Shown here one piece after another: positions 35,782-44,194 of a stretch of DNA of 48,438 nt. The position numbers were made by a program, and so were the translations under genes. The DNA lies in assembly GCA_029561355.1 (NCBI GenBank), contig JAKQJD010000205.1, positions 1-48,438 of the forward strand, given 5' to 3'. This stretch comes from Bacteroidota bacterium (GTDB lineage Bacteria > Bacteroidota > Bacteroidia > Chitinophagales > Saprospiraceae). The first letter of the stretch is position 1, and every line of letters begins with the position of its first letter. The notes under the pieces are model-generated. The model was given only the letters and a program-made list of their open reading frames with translations. It did not search any database and was not told the origin of the DNA.

Positions 35782-38247
35782 TCAACGAACAATGCTCACG
35801 TCGCCGGTTTTAGCAAACGGGAAATAGGCGTCGCCCGAAAAAAGAGTCATTTTCAATTGATAAACATACACCCCGGGCGGCAAAAAACGCCCCCTCCATT
35901 CGCCGTTCCATACCATATCCGCATCCCGGCTTTCAAACAGTAAATTGCCCCACCGGTCATACATCCGCAAATCAAATTCCGTTGCGGCACACCCCGATTG
36001 CACTTGAAAACCAATGCCGGAGGCCGGTTTAAAAACGCCGGGAATGTACACCGAACATTCCGGACAGGGTAAAATTTCGACCTGCATGGAATCCGCGCTT
36101 TCACAAAACCCATCCGAAACGGTGAGCGTATACAAGCCGCTTTCATGTGCCGAAATGCCGGCGCTGGTTTCTGCATTGCTCCACCTGAAAAATTGCAGGG
36201 TGTTTCCCCGGGCTTCCAGGTTCCGCGCGCCGCATTCGTAGGGCTGTGCAGCCGCAATAAAAACCTCAGGCGCTTGCCTGCGCACAATAACAACGCTATC
36301 CGTTACCGCGCAATGCTCCGGCGATTCCGCCTGTAAATAGTAAATACCCGGTTCCGAAAAAACCCTTTCGGTCCCGCCGCCGCCATCGGCCCATGCATAT
36401 TGCCAGCCCGGCTCCGAATTCAGCGTCAGCGTTAAGGCCAGCGGCGCACAAAAAAACGTGTCCGGCTGCACGAGTGCGGCAGGCAACTCCGGCAAATGCA
36501 CCCGGATCGAATCGCTGTTGCTGCACGCTTCGGCATTGGTGACGGTCAGTGAATAGATGCCCGCTGTTTCAATATTTCGGAACGGCTGCGCATAGTCGTC
36601 ATTCCAGTGGTACATCGACCCCGGCATTGGTTGTACACCAATTACAACGGGCTGGCCCGAACACAAAACCGTATCGGCCGGAATTGAAAATGCGGGATAA
36701 TCCGACACCCGCACGTCCAGTTCCGCCGTATCGAGGCAGCCTGCCTGGTTCAGGATATGCCGCACTTCGAAAGTCCCGGCATATGGAAACACAATGTCCG
36801 GCGGCTCCGCGCCCAGAAAAGTACCGGGCGCTGCGCCGGGAAAAGTCCAGTAGGAAATGCCCGAGGCCGCCGGCAACCTGTTGAAAGTAAATGGTTCGGC
36901 GTCGCACACGGTCGAGTCGCCGGCAGCGATGGAGGCATCCAGAAGCGGGAGCGGGTTGCAATAATCGGCCACTGTCACACTTCTTGGCGTCTGAATCGTG
37001 TTGCCCGGAATAATACGCGAAACAGGAAGCGCGGCCCACGGACTGACCGATGTGGTTGGGAAAAAAGTGTCCCGTACGGCCATTCCGCACAACACACCCG
37101 CAGGGCAGGTTTCCAGCCGGGCCTGCGGGTTGGATCTGGCCAGCACAAAAGAGGTGAGGCTGCCGGTAATGGAATTGGCCGACAACCAGGCGAAACCGCC
37201 GTCGAGCAGCGGGATTACCTCATTGTTAAGCGTCGTTTCCGAAGGAATATAATGTGCCGCTCCCGGATTTCCATTCAAATCGAAACGTATCCAGAAGCGT
37301 TGCGATTCGAAAAAAGAAGCCCGGAACGTCACCGTAAAACTGTCTTTCACAGTGTTCAGCGCGAGCATGCCGGCGTAATAAAAGTCTTGCGGAATATCCA
37401 GCACTTTCAGGTATTGCAACTGACCGTTCAGGGCTGAACCCAGTAGTACCTGATTTTTCAGGTTGATAGAATCGAGCGTTCGGGCCATAAAAAACAGCCG
37501 CCCGTCGGGGTGTTCATCGACACCGAGCAGTGAAAGATTGGGCAAGGAAAGTATGGGCGTCAGCGACCCGTCGGTATTCAGGCGCGCCACATGCCCTGTT
37601 TGTTGCAAAAAACTGCTTTCGGCAAGCATCAGCAAAATGCGCTGGTCGGGCAAAACGCGGAGGCCGGTGGATACGATATTGTCGAGGTGGGCCTGCACGT
37701 TTTGTTCCCAGATCACATTCCCGTTGTCGTCGAGGCAGGCCATAAAGGGTTTGCTGTCGAAGGACCAGTACCTTGCCAGCACGTAAATTCGGCCGCCGGC
37801 GTAACCCAGCAGGTCGTCTACAGAACCGACACCCGTAATATATCGCGTCCACTGTACCGTGCCGTTTGCCGACAATTTTACGATGGCCCAGCCCTGGCCG
37901 GTGGTAACGAGGCTTTTTGAAACCAGCATCACGCAGCCGTTATCGGCCGTTGCCAGAACAGGTGTTTTTTTGATGCCTTCGCTGGCATTGTCGCCGCTGA
38001 AATGGGCATGCAGGCGCGTGCTCCACAACACCTCGCCCGAAGTGCCTATACACGACACGTGCATGCGCAGGGAATCTTCGCGTACGAGATGGGCTACCAG
38101 AAAATTTCCGTCGGGGCGCTGAGCCACGCTGTAAGGGATCACCAGGCTGCTGCCCGCTACCTGATATTCCTTCTGAAAGGACTGTCCTGCGGCAGAATGT
38201 ACCGCCAGCAGAGCCCAGAGAAACACGCGTAAAACCCGGCAAGACAT
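35782..38247 (-). CDS. Secreted beta-propeller-like protein with CHU_C T9SS domain
   Basis: 821 residues, signal peptide 1-21 (LLAVHSAAG/Q). Residues ~25-390 form repeated ~50-residue units with G-x-V-x-W motifs (GEVLWSTRLHA, GTVQWTRYITG, GNVIWEQNVQA), typical of a beta-propeller. Residues ~455-720 are PKD/Ig-like modules (SYWTFPGAAPGTF, AGTFEVRHIL, AGIYSLTVTNAEAC). The final ~90 residues (SVYIPGVFKPASGIGF, LRMYDRWGNLLFES, PPGVYVYQLKM) are a CHU_C/gliding-motility C-terminal domain that directs T9SS export. A well-formed promoter lies just upstream (38262-38290). Role unknown; such proteins are usually surface or matrix proteins. The fni gene is divergent, 116 bp away. Confidence 0.85.
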   Translation of the reverse strand: MSCRVLRVFLWALLAVHSAAGQSFQKEYQVAGSSLVIPYSVAQRPDGNFLVAHLVREDSLRMHVSCIGTSGEVLWSTRLHAHFSGDNASEGIKKTPVLATADNGCVMLVSKSLVTTGQGWAIVKLSANGTVQWTRYITGVGSVDDLLGYAGGRIYVLARYWSFDSKPFMACLDDNGNVIWEQNVQAHLDNIVSTGLRVLPDQRILLMLAESSFLQQTGHVARLNTDGSLTPILSLPNLSLLGVDEHPDGRLFFMARTLDSINLKNQVLLGSALNGQLQYLKVLDIPQDFYYAGMLALNTVKDSFTVTFRASFFESQRFWIRFDLNGNPGAAHYIPSETTLNNEVIPLLDGGFAWLSANSITGSLTSFVLARSNPQARLETCPAGVLCGMAVRDTFFPTTSVSPWAALPVSRIIPGNTIQTPRSVTVADYCNPLPLLDASIAAGDSTVCDAEPFTFNRLPAASGISYWTFPGAAPGTFLGAEPPDIVFPYAGTFEVRHILNQAGCLDTAELDVRVSDYPAFSIPADTVLCSGQPVVIGVQPMPGSMYHWNDDYAQPFRNIETAGIYSLTVTNAEACSNSDSIRVHLPELPAALVQPDTFFCAPLALTLTLNSEPGWQYAWADGGGGTERVFSEPGIYYLQAESPEHCAVTDSVVIVRRQAPEVFIAAAQPYECGARNLEARGNTLQFFRWSNAETSAGISAHESGLYTLTVSDGFCESADSMQVEILPCPECSVYIPGVFKPASGIGFQVQSGCAATEFDLRMYDRWGNLLFESRDADMVWNGEWRGRFLPPGVYVYQLKMTLFSGDAYFPFAKTGDVSIVR

Positions 38248-38261
38248 GACGAAAAATTTTT

Positions 38262-38290
38262 CAAATCTATACGGAATATCTCAATATCAA
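38262..38290 (-). promoter_or_regulatory. Promoter of the beta-propeller CHU_C gene
   Basis: On the minus strand, TTG (38288-38290) is followed by 18 bp and then TAGATTTG (38262-38269), a perfect TAnnTTTG. The expected start is within 10 bp of the ATG at 38247, so the leader is very short. Divergent from the fni promoter. Confidence 0.6.
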
Positions 38291-38306
38291 CCTTCTGTTG
38301 GCCGGA

Positions 38307-38339
38307 TTGTTATCCGGCGACACAATTCTGCTACTTTTG
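38307..38339 (+). promoter_or_regulatory. Promoter of fni
   Basis: TTG at 38307-38309, 22-bp spacer, TACTTTTG at 38332-38339 (perfect TAnnTTTG). The start codon at 38364 lies ~25 bp downstream. It overlaps the longer open frame from 38298, which rules that start out. Confidence 0.65.
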
Positions 38340-38363
38340 CACACTTTTTATCAGCAACGCTAC

Positions 38364-39416
38364 ATGGCCAACGAACATCCAAGCGCACCGTCCAGGGAAA
38401 TGCCGGAGCAAGACCCCACTGCCGAAACCCGAAAGAAAGACCATATCGAAATGGCTTTCCGCAGCCGGGTGGAAGCAGGAGAACTGGATGCCCGTTTTTA
38501 TTACGAACCAATGCCGGCAGCCCACCCCAAACCCGGGTCTTTGCAGCCGTTTCCATTTTTAGGTAAAACGCTGCGGACGCCCATGTGGGTGTCGTCGATG
38601 ACGGGTGGTACGGCGCTGGCGGGAAAAATTAACCGCAACCTGGCACGCGCCTGCGCCGAATTCGGCATGGGCATGGGCCTCGGGTCCTGCCGCCAACTGC
38701 TGTACAGCGATGAATTCCTGCCCGATTTCGATGTACGTGGCGAAATGGGCGCCGACCTGCCGCTGTACGCCAACCTGGGCGTGGCGCAGGTAGAAAAATT
38801 ACTCCGGCAAAAAGAGAGCGACCGCATTCCGGCGCTGCTGGAAAAACTCCGCGCCGACGGATTGTTCATTCACGTCAATCCCTTGCAGGAAGCCATGCAA
38901 CCGGAGGGCGACATGTTTGAGCGATCGCCGCTGGAAGTCATTGAGGAGGTACTGCAAACCCTCGATTGCAAGGTGATGGTAAAGGAAGTAGGGCAAGGAT
39001 TCGGCCCCGAAAGCATGAAGGCGCTGCTACAGTTGCCCCTGGCAGGCATCGAATTCGCAGCGGCAGGCGGCACCAATTTTGCCAAACTCGAACTGCTGCG
39101 CAGTGAACCGGAAAAACTGCTGATATTTGAAAAAATAGCCGCTGTCGGGCATACTGCAACAGATATGGTCCAGTGGGCTAACATACATAAAAAAACGCTC
39201 CGGCTTGAAAATCTGCCCTGCCTGATCCTTTCCGGCGGCGTCCGCGATTTTCTGGACGGCTATTATTTATTAAAAAAATCGGAATTTCCGGCGGTATACG
39301 GCCAGGCTTCGGGTTTTCTGAAACACGCGCAGGGCGAATACGCCGAACTGAAATCGTATGTGCAGGCGCAGGTGCGCGGGCTGGAACTGGCCCACGCGTT
39401 TTTACAAGTCAGATAA
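38364..39416 (+). CDS. fni: Type 2 isopentenyl-diphosphate delta-isomerase
   Basis: 350 residues from the ATG at 38364. It interconverts isopentenyl and dimethylallyl diphosphate using FMN and NADPH, in the cytosol. Characteristic segments: RKKDHIEMAF near the start, VSSMTGGT (flavin phosphate region), GMGLGSCRQ, LFIHVNPLQEAMQPEGD (catalytic Gln and Mg-binding Glu region), MVKEVGQG and AAGGTNFAKLE. A frame open from 38298 would add 22 residues but overlaps the promoter. The HMG-CoA reductase gene follows 87 bp later on the same strand, so two ends of the mevalonate route are side by side. The other mevalonate genes are not in this window. Confidence 0.95.
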   Translation: MANEHPSAPSREMPEQDPTAETRKKDHIEMAFRSRVEAGELDARFYYEPMPAAHPKPGSLQPFPFLGKTLRTPMWVSSMTGGTALAGKINRNLARACAEFGMGMGLGSCRQLLYSDEFLPDFDVRGEMGADLPLYANLGVAQVEKLLRQKESDRIPALLEKLRADGLFIHVNPLQEAMQPEGDMFERSPLEVIEEVLQTLDCKVMVKEVGQGFGPESMKALLQLPLAGIEFAAAGGTNFAKLELLRSEPEKLLIFEKIAAVGHTATDMVQWANIHKKTLRLENLPCLILSGGVRDFLDGYYLLKKSEFPAVYGQASGFLKHAQGEYAELKSYVQAQVRGLELAHAFLQVR

Positions 39417-39420
39417 TTTT

Positions 39421-39500
39421 TAGAAGTGAGCGGGCGAGAGCGTGATAGGTGAGAGCCGAACGCGAAGCCTCTCACGCTCTCACTTTCTCACTCTCTCACT
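39421..39500 (+). terminator. Octamer-repeat hairpin between fni and mvaA
   Basis: GTGAGAG and CTCTCAC flank a 14-nt loop at ~39450-39477. The flanking arms carry imperfect GTGAGCGG/CTCTCACT octamers. It begins right after the fni stop and ends a few bp before the mvaA ATG, so it may partly uncouple the two genes. Confidence 0.5.
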
Positions 39501-39503
39501 TTT

Positions 39504-40868
39504 ATGTCTAAGACAATAAGCGGCTTTTCCAAACTCGGTAAACAAGAAAAAATCAACTGGCTGGCCGAACACTTCAGCGCCGCACCGCAAGACTTTTCCC
39601 GGGAACTATCAGCCTGGCAACATCCCGACGCCAAGGTTCAAGGCATCGTCGACGGATTTACAGAAAACGCCATCGCCAACTACGTGCTGCCGTATAGCAT
39701 CGCACCCAATTTTGTCATCAACGGCAAAACCTACGCCGTACCGATGGTCATCGAGGAAAGCAGCGTGGTAGCCGCCGCCAGCAGTGCCGCCAAATTCTGG
39801 CAGGAACGCGGCGGGTTTCATGCAGAAGTGATCGGCACCGTGAAACTCGGACAGGTGCATTTCCGCTGGTTCGGCGGGCCGGAACGGCTGCGGGAAATTT
39901 TCCCGAAACTGCAATCCCGGCTGCTCGATTCCTGCGCCGACCTCGTCGCTAATATGGAAAAACGCGGCGGCGGTGTCCGCGGCATAGAACTGATCGATTT
40001 CAGGGATGTGGAACCCGATTATTATCAGTTGCGCGTCGCTTTTGAGACCTGCGACAGTATGGGCGCCAATTTTGTAAATTCCGTTCTGGAACGTTTTGCC
40101 GAAACCCTGGAAGCATTTTTTACCGATTCTGCCGAGCTCGCCGATACGGAACGCGACGTGGAAGTGATTATGTCGATCCTTTCCAACTACACGCCCGACT
40201 GCCTGGTGCGCGCCTGGGTGGAATGCCCCATCGCAGCCTTCGCCGACCTGGCCCGCAGCCAGGGCATGGATGCCGGTACGCTGGCCGAACGCTTCGCGCT
40301 GGCGGTCCGCATTGCACAGATTGACCCTTACCGCGCTACTACGCACAACAAGGGTATTTACAACGGCATCGATGCGGTCGTGCTGGCCACCGGCAACGAC
40401 TTCCGGGCCATCGAGGCTTGCGGACACACCTACGCTGCCCGCGACGGCCAGTACCGCAGCCTGAGTCGCTGCACCGTGGAAAACGGCCTGTTTCATTTCG
40501 AACTGGAAATCCCGCTGGCCATGGGCACCGTCGGCGGACTGACAGCGTTGCATCCGCTGGCCAAACGTTCGCTGGAAATACTCGGTCATCCCTCCGCCCG
40601 CGAACTGATGTGCATCACGGCTGTGGTCGGACTGGCGCAGAATTTCGGGGCTGTCCGTTCACTCATCACCACCGGCATTCAGCAGGGGCACATGAAAATG
40701 CACCTGACCAATATTTTGAACCACCTGGGCGCTTCGCCGGAAGACGCAGCAGCAGCGCAGCATTATTTTCAGGCGCAAACGGTGAGTTTCAGTTCGGTGC
40801 GGGCGTTTCTGGAAGGCCGGCGCGTAACACCGAACCCCACAGTATCACCGAACCCCAGTTCGGTGTAA
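39504..40868 (+). CDS. mvaA: Hydroxymethylglutaryl-CoA reductase, class II
   Basis: 454 residues. It reduces HMG-CoA to mevalonate using NAD(P)H. Class II signs are ENAIANY (54-60), MVIEESSVVAAAS (catalytic Glu84/85), DSMGANFVNSVLE (184-196), HNKGIYNGIDAV with catalytic Lys283, ATGND with Asp299, and GHMKMH with His396. Bacteroidota use this enzyme biosynthetically. The last ~14 residues (VTPNPTVSPNPSSV) are not conserved enzyme sequence: they are translated from the tandem repeat that forms the 3' hairpin. The gene converges with a GT2 gene, leaving only 48 bp between the two stops. Expression is probably from the fni promoter. Confidence 0.95.
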   Translation: MSKTISGFSKLGKQEKINWLAEHFSAAPQDFSRELSAWQHPDAKVQGIVDGFTENAIANYVLPYSIAPNFVINGKTYAVPMVIEESSVVAAASSAAKFWQERGGFHAEVIGTVKLGQVHFRWFGGPERLREIFPKLQSRLLDSCADLVANMEKRGGGVRGIELIDFRDVEPDYYQLRVAFETCDSMGANFVNSVLERFAETLEAFFTDSAELADTERDVEVIMSILSNYTPDCLVRAWVECPIAAFADLARSQGMDAGTLAERFALAVRIAQIDPYRATTHNKGIYNGIDAVVLATGNDFRAIEACGHTYAARDGQYRSLSRCTVENGLFHFELEIPLAMGTVGGLTALHPLAKRSLEILGHPSARELMCITAVVGLAQNFGAVRSLITTGIQQGHMKMHLTNILNHLGASPEDAAAAQHYFQAQTVSFSSVRAFLEGRRVTPNPTVSPNPSSV

Positions 40869-40916
40869 CACTACCGAACCCCAGTTCGGTGCAGGTCACC
40901 GAACTGGGGTTCGGTG
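40823..40916. terminator. Convergent-gene hairpin of CCGAACCCCAGTTCGGT units
   Basis: The unit CCGAACCCCAGTTCGGT occurs twice directly (from ~40850 and ~40875) and a partial copy lies in the mvaA coding end. An inverted copy occupies 40897-40916. Each unit is itself a small hairpin (ACCGAAC/GTTCGGT). It fills the gap between the mvaA stop (40866-40868) and the convergent GT2 stop (40917-40919), so it can serve both strands. Confidence 0.7.
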
Positions 40917-42107
40917 CTACACGCTCCGCTGCGCCTTTTCCCACAAAACCGACTGATTTCCCCGCACCATCCGTACAAAACCGGCGTACATGGAGTAATT
41001 CATCACGCAGAAATAGTAGGGAATAAAAAACGCTTTCACCTTCATCTTTTGCCGTTCGAGCACGTAGCCGGCCAGCGCCGCTGCATAAAAAAGCACCTGG
41101 GCCAGCAGCAGCCACTTATACAAGGGCAACCCCCGGGTTGCCAGTGCAATATTTACAAAAAACAGCACCGGCAGGAACAAGGGCGCGAGCGTCCAGCGCA
41201 GCACCCGGTGCGAGATGTATTGAAAAGACAAAACCCCATACCGGAAAATATTGAGCAACGGCGCCAGCCTGACCACCGCCTGTAGTCCGCCCGCCGCGAT
41301 GCGTACCTTGCGCTTTAACTCTTCGGCTACAGAAACGGAGGACGTTTCGGCAGCATAAGCGCCGGGTTCGTATTGCACCCGGTAACCTTTTTGCGCAATG
41401 CGCATGGTGAGGTAAAAATCTTCCACGATGGTATCCGAAGGCACGTGCTCGTACACTTCGGTGCGAAAAGCGAACAGTTCGCCCGCGGCGCCTACCACCG
41501 ACCACAATTCGGCATCCCATTTCTTGAGGGTGCTTTCATATTTCCAGTAAATCCCTTCTCCTGCACTGCTGGCGTCATCCTTGTCTGCCATGGCGATTCT
41601 TTTTTCCCCGGCCACGGCGCCTACCTGCGGATCGCCGAAATGGCGCACAATGTTGAATACCGCTTCCGTGTTCACAAGTGTGTTGGCATCGGTACTGATT
41701 ACGACAGGTGTTTGTACATACTGCATAGCCCGCTGGAAAGCGGCTATTTTGCCCTTCCGTTCAGGTTGGTGCAATAATTGCCATTGCACACCTGCAGGGA
41801 ATGGATACGACTGCACAATAGCATCGGTTCCGTCGTCGGAGCCATCTGTAACAAACAAATAACGAATCAGGGGAGCGGGGTATTCGAGCGCCAGGGAGTT
41901 GGCGATTTTTTGTGCGATCCAGTCTTTTTCATTGTAGGCGCACACGACAAAGGTGACCTCGGGCAAAATAGTCGTCTCAGGTGCACTGCGGGAAAACAAC
42001 CTTTTTACCTGTACGCATGCAAACAATACCACCCCGTAGCCAAGGTAGGCATAAAAAACGACGAACATGCCGCTCCAAAACAGGGTCTCGAGAAGTTGCG
42101 TGTGCAT
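40917..42107 (-). CDS. Membrane-bound family 2 glycosyltransferase
   Basis: 396 residues from the ATG at 42107; the longer frame to 42191 has an unlikely Cys/Pro-rich lead, and a promoter lies inside it. An N-terminal membrane helix (~10-32) precedes a GT2 (GT-A) domain: FVVCAYNEKDWIAQKI, FVTDGSDDGTD, VVISTDANTLVN (metal-binding region) and EDFYLTMRIAQKGYRV (catalytic ED motif). Several C-terminal helices (~290-380) resemble processive polysaccharide synthases. It adds sugar to a lipid-linked or extending glycan at the inner membrane, substrate unknown. It is divergent from the EPS locus that begins at 42571 and probably belongs to it functionally. Confidence 0.88.
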   Translation of the reverse strand: MHTQLLETLFWSGMFVVFYAYLGYGVVLFACVQVKRLFSRSAPETTILPEVTFVVCAYNEKDWIAQKIANSLALEYPAPLIRYLFVTDGSDDGTDAIVQSYPFPAGVQWQLLHQPERKGKIAAFQRAMQYVQTPVVISTDANTLVNTEAVFNIVRHFGDPQVGAVAGEKRIAMADKDDASSAGEGIYWKYESTLKKWDAELWSVVGAAGELFAFRTEVYEHVPSDTIVEDFYLTMRIAQKGYRVQYEPGAYAAETSSVSVAEELKRKVRIAAGGLQAVVRLAPLLNIFRYGVLSFQYISHRVLRWTLAPLFLPVLFFVNIALATRGLPLYKWLLLAQVLFYAAALAGYVLERQKMKVKAFFIPYYFCVMNYSMYAGFVRMVRGNQSVLWEKAQRSV

Positions 42108-42129
42108 AAAAGTAAGATCGAATGGCGGG

Positions 42130-42162
42130 CAAAGATAAGCAGGCAAACAGACGCCGGGGCAA
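42130..42162 (-). promoter_or_regulatory. Promoter of the GT2 gene
   Basis: On the minus strand, TTG (42160-42162), 22-bp spacer, then TATCTTTG (42130-42137), a perfect TAnnTTTG. Same 22-bp spacing as the fni promoter. The ATG at 42107 lies 23 bp downstream, confirming the shorter gene start. Confidence 0.65.
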
Positions 42163-42191
42163 AAAATCCTTTTGGGGCAGTATACATCCAA

Positions 42192-42570
42192 CGGATGATG
42201 CAGGTCGTATGTATATTAGGAAAGCGCTGATATGAAAGTGTCTGACTGCGATAAATTTAAAAAAAGGTACTCAAATTGACTCCCTGGTGTCGATGATTTA
42301 ATCGCCTTTGGTATTTTTTTTGCACAGATAAAATATTATCTTTGCAACAGCACAAATTTTAACATAAAGAAGTTTCTTTATTTTAAAAACTGGCGCAATC
42401 CTTGACATATATCCCGTTTTCGGATATTATACCCGTCTGAAGTACTTGCAATTGAGCAGTCTTCGCAATTTTATTCTTTAATCCCGCAGTACCTATGTCG
42501 TAATACTCTGAATCAGAAGACAAACACTTTTAATCCGTAACCATAATCATCACGATAATCGTGCAATTCC
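42192..42570 (+). promoter_or_regulatory. Upstream region of the EPS locus
   Basis: 378 bp without a gene. A TAnnTTTG match, TATCTTTG, lies at 42337-42344, though its TTG partners sit at 26 or 14 bp rather than ~18-22. Separately, TTGACA (42402-42407), a 17-bp spacer and TATTAT (42425-42430) match a classical sigma-70 promoter, which is unusual for this phylum. Either would leave a leader of over 130 nt before the receiver gene at 42571. The long leader has no known riboswitch motif that I recognise. Confidence 0.45.
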
Positions 42571-42936
42571 ATGAATAAAAAGGTACTCATTATCGAAGAC
42601 CACGACAGTCTTCGGTACATTATTGGCGCGTTCCTGTCAAAAAAGTTCGAAGTTGTAGGAGCGCGAAACGGTCTGGAAGCCATGAGCTGGCTCAGCAAGG
42701 GTGTAATGCCCGACGTCATCATCTCCGACGCCCGTATGCCCGAATTAGACGGGGCATCTTTTCTTTCCAATCTTCGATGTAGCGGTCTTTTTTCAAAAAT
42801 TCCTGTGGTTATTATCAGCGGCGCTGATAGTAGCGAGGAAGAACAACAGTTTCAAAAACTGGGCATCTCCGCCTATTTTCGCAAACCTTTCAATCCCGTC
42901 CATTTACAGGATCAACTGATCCAGATTGTCGGTTAG
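42571..42936 (+). CDS. Single-domain response regulator
   Basis: 121 residues, only a receiver domain. The acidic pocket is IIEDHD (Glu9/Asp10), phosphoacceptor Asp53 (IISDARMPELDG), a Ser near VVIISGAD, and Lys105 (YFRKPF). There is no output domain, so it acts by protein contact or as a phosphate sink. It begins the EPS locus, 157 bp before a fusion of a receiver-like domain to a sugar transferase, so a role in controlling polysaccharide priming is plausible. No kinase lies adjacent; the hybrid kinases at 23.6-28.4 kb are candidates but unproven. Confidence 0.92.
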   Translation: MNKKVLIIEDHDSLRYIIGAFLSKKFEVVGARNGLEAMSWLSKGVMPDVIISDARMPELDGASFLSNLRCSGLFSKIPVVIISGADSSEEEQQFQKLGISAYFRKPFNPVHLQDQLIQIVG

Positions 42937-43093
42937 AAATCCGTTGACGCTGCATGGACCGGGAGGAGTGGTTTGCGAAAAATCCAATGCCTTCATTTGA
43001 CTCGTATAGCTTACGAAACGATGTTGTATTGCTGAAATTTTTATACCGGAGCGCTCCTTTTATCTGATGCAGCATTGAAAAAACCGCTGTATT

Positions 43094-44194
43094 ATGAACA
43101 ACACCTCGACACTTGAAATAATTTTACCGCCTGTTACGCGAAGCATATTCTTTGTAGGATTTGAAAATACCCTGCAGAGCAATATTTTACAATTTCCTCA
43201 AAACGACCCCAACTACGTGCCACTGCTGGAGAACAATCCGTTCAAGGTATTTCAGTGGCTGGTCACGCATATCAATGATCCGGAAACGGCCGAACAAAGC
43301 GCCGTCTTTTTTAAAGCCGACTGGCTGATCAACGACGATTTCAGGCTGGTGAAACAAATCATGGCCCACCCGCGCCTGAGGCGAATCCCGATGATCGTTC
43401 TGGCCGACGGCACCTGCCCCGTTTCTACGGAAACGCTCATCGCCAACGGCGTCGACGACTGTTATGAAAGCCCCGTGGAATGGAGCGCCCTGGTAGCGCG
43501 ACTTGAATTTCTGATGCAGTTCAAACAGAAAATACTGGCCACTTCCAAACATGCTGTTCAAAGTGATTTTAAATTTAAAATCACCCGCCTGAAACGGCTG
43601 CTCGATATCATCGGAGCCATTGCAGGTATCATCCTGACGTCGCCGCTCTGGATTCCCACGGCCATCGCCATTGCGCTGGAATCGCCGGGCCCCATCCTGT
43701 ACCGCTCCCGGCGTGTCGGCAGGGGCTACCGCCTGTTCGATTTCTGGAAATTCCGTTCCATGTATCAGGACGCCGACCAGCGTTTGCAGGAATATCAGCA
43801 CCTCAACCAGTACCAGGGCAGCAAAAAGCCCGTGTTCATAAAACTGGCGCACGACCCGCGTATTACCACCGTCGGCCGGTTTATCCGAAAATACAGCATC
43901 GACGAATTGCCGCAACTGCTGAACGTTTTGCGTGGCGACATGTCGCTGGTGGGTAATCGCCCGCTGCCGCAATACGAAGCCGAAATGCTCACCTGCGACG
44001 AGTGGAGTACCCGCTTTATGGCGCCTGCCGGCATCACCGGATTATGGCAGGTGACCAAACGCGGCCATTCGCACATGAGCGTGGAGGACCGGATCAACCT
44101 GGATATTGTGTATGCGCAAAGCCACGACGTATGGTCGGACCTGAGCATCATGCGCCGCACTTTTGGCGCGTTTATCCAGCATGAGAATGTCTGA
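43094..44194 (+). CDS. Receiver-like domain fused to a polyprenyl-phosphate sugar phosphotransferase
   Basis: 366 residues. Residues 1-~145 fold like a degenerate receiver (RLRRIPMIVLADG, LIANGVDDCYESPVEWSALVARLEFLM), but the usual DD pocket and phospho-Asp context are not evident. Residues ~164-366 are a bacterial sugar transferase of the WcaJ/PglC type: FKFKITRLKRLLDIIGAI with one membrane helix, GPILYRSRRVGRGYRLFDFWKFRSM, DELPQLLNVLRGDMSLVGNRP and GITGLWQVTKRG. It transfers a sugar-1-phosphate to undecaprenyl phosphate and starts EPS repeat-unit synthesis. WcaJ-type enzymes usually have several N-terminal helices instead; here a receiver-like part replaces them. The next gene overlaps its end. 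Confidence 0.9.
   Translation: MNNTSTLEIILPPVTRSIFFVGFENTLQSNILQFPQNDPNYVPLLENNPFKVFQWLVTHINDPETAEQSAVFFKADWLINDDFRLVKQIMAHPRLRRIPMIVLADGTCPVSTETLIANGVDDCYESPVEWSALVARLEFLMQFKQKILATSKHAVQSDFKFKITRLKRLLDIIGAIAGIILTSPLWIPTAIAIALESPGPILYRSRRVGRGYRLFDFWKFRSMYQDADQRLQEYQHLNQYQGSKKPVFIKLAHDPRITTVGRFIRKYSIDELPQLLNVLRGDMSLVGNRPLPQYEAEMLTCDEWSTRFMAPAGITGLWQVTKRGHSHMSVEDRINLDIVYAQSHDVWSDLSIMRRTFGAFIQHENV

Noticed and set aside
38298..38363. Longer N-terminus for fni
   Set aside because: It would overlap a good promoter, and family members begin near the later ATG.
39609..40589. 326-codon minus-strand frame
   Set aside because: Antisense to HMG-CoA reductase, whose catalytic residues are all present.
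42108..42191. Longer N-terminus for the GT2 protein
   Set aside because: It contains a perfect TAnnTTTG with TTG partner and has a Cys/Pro-rich composition before the true membrane helix.
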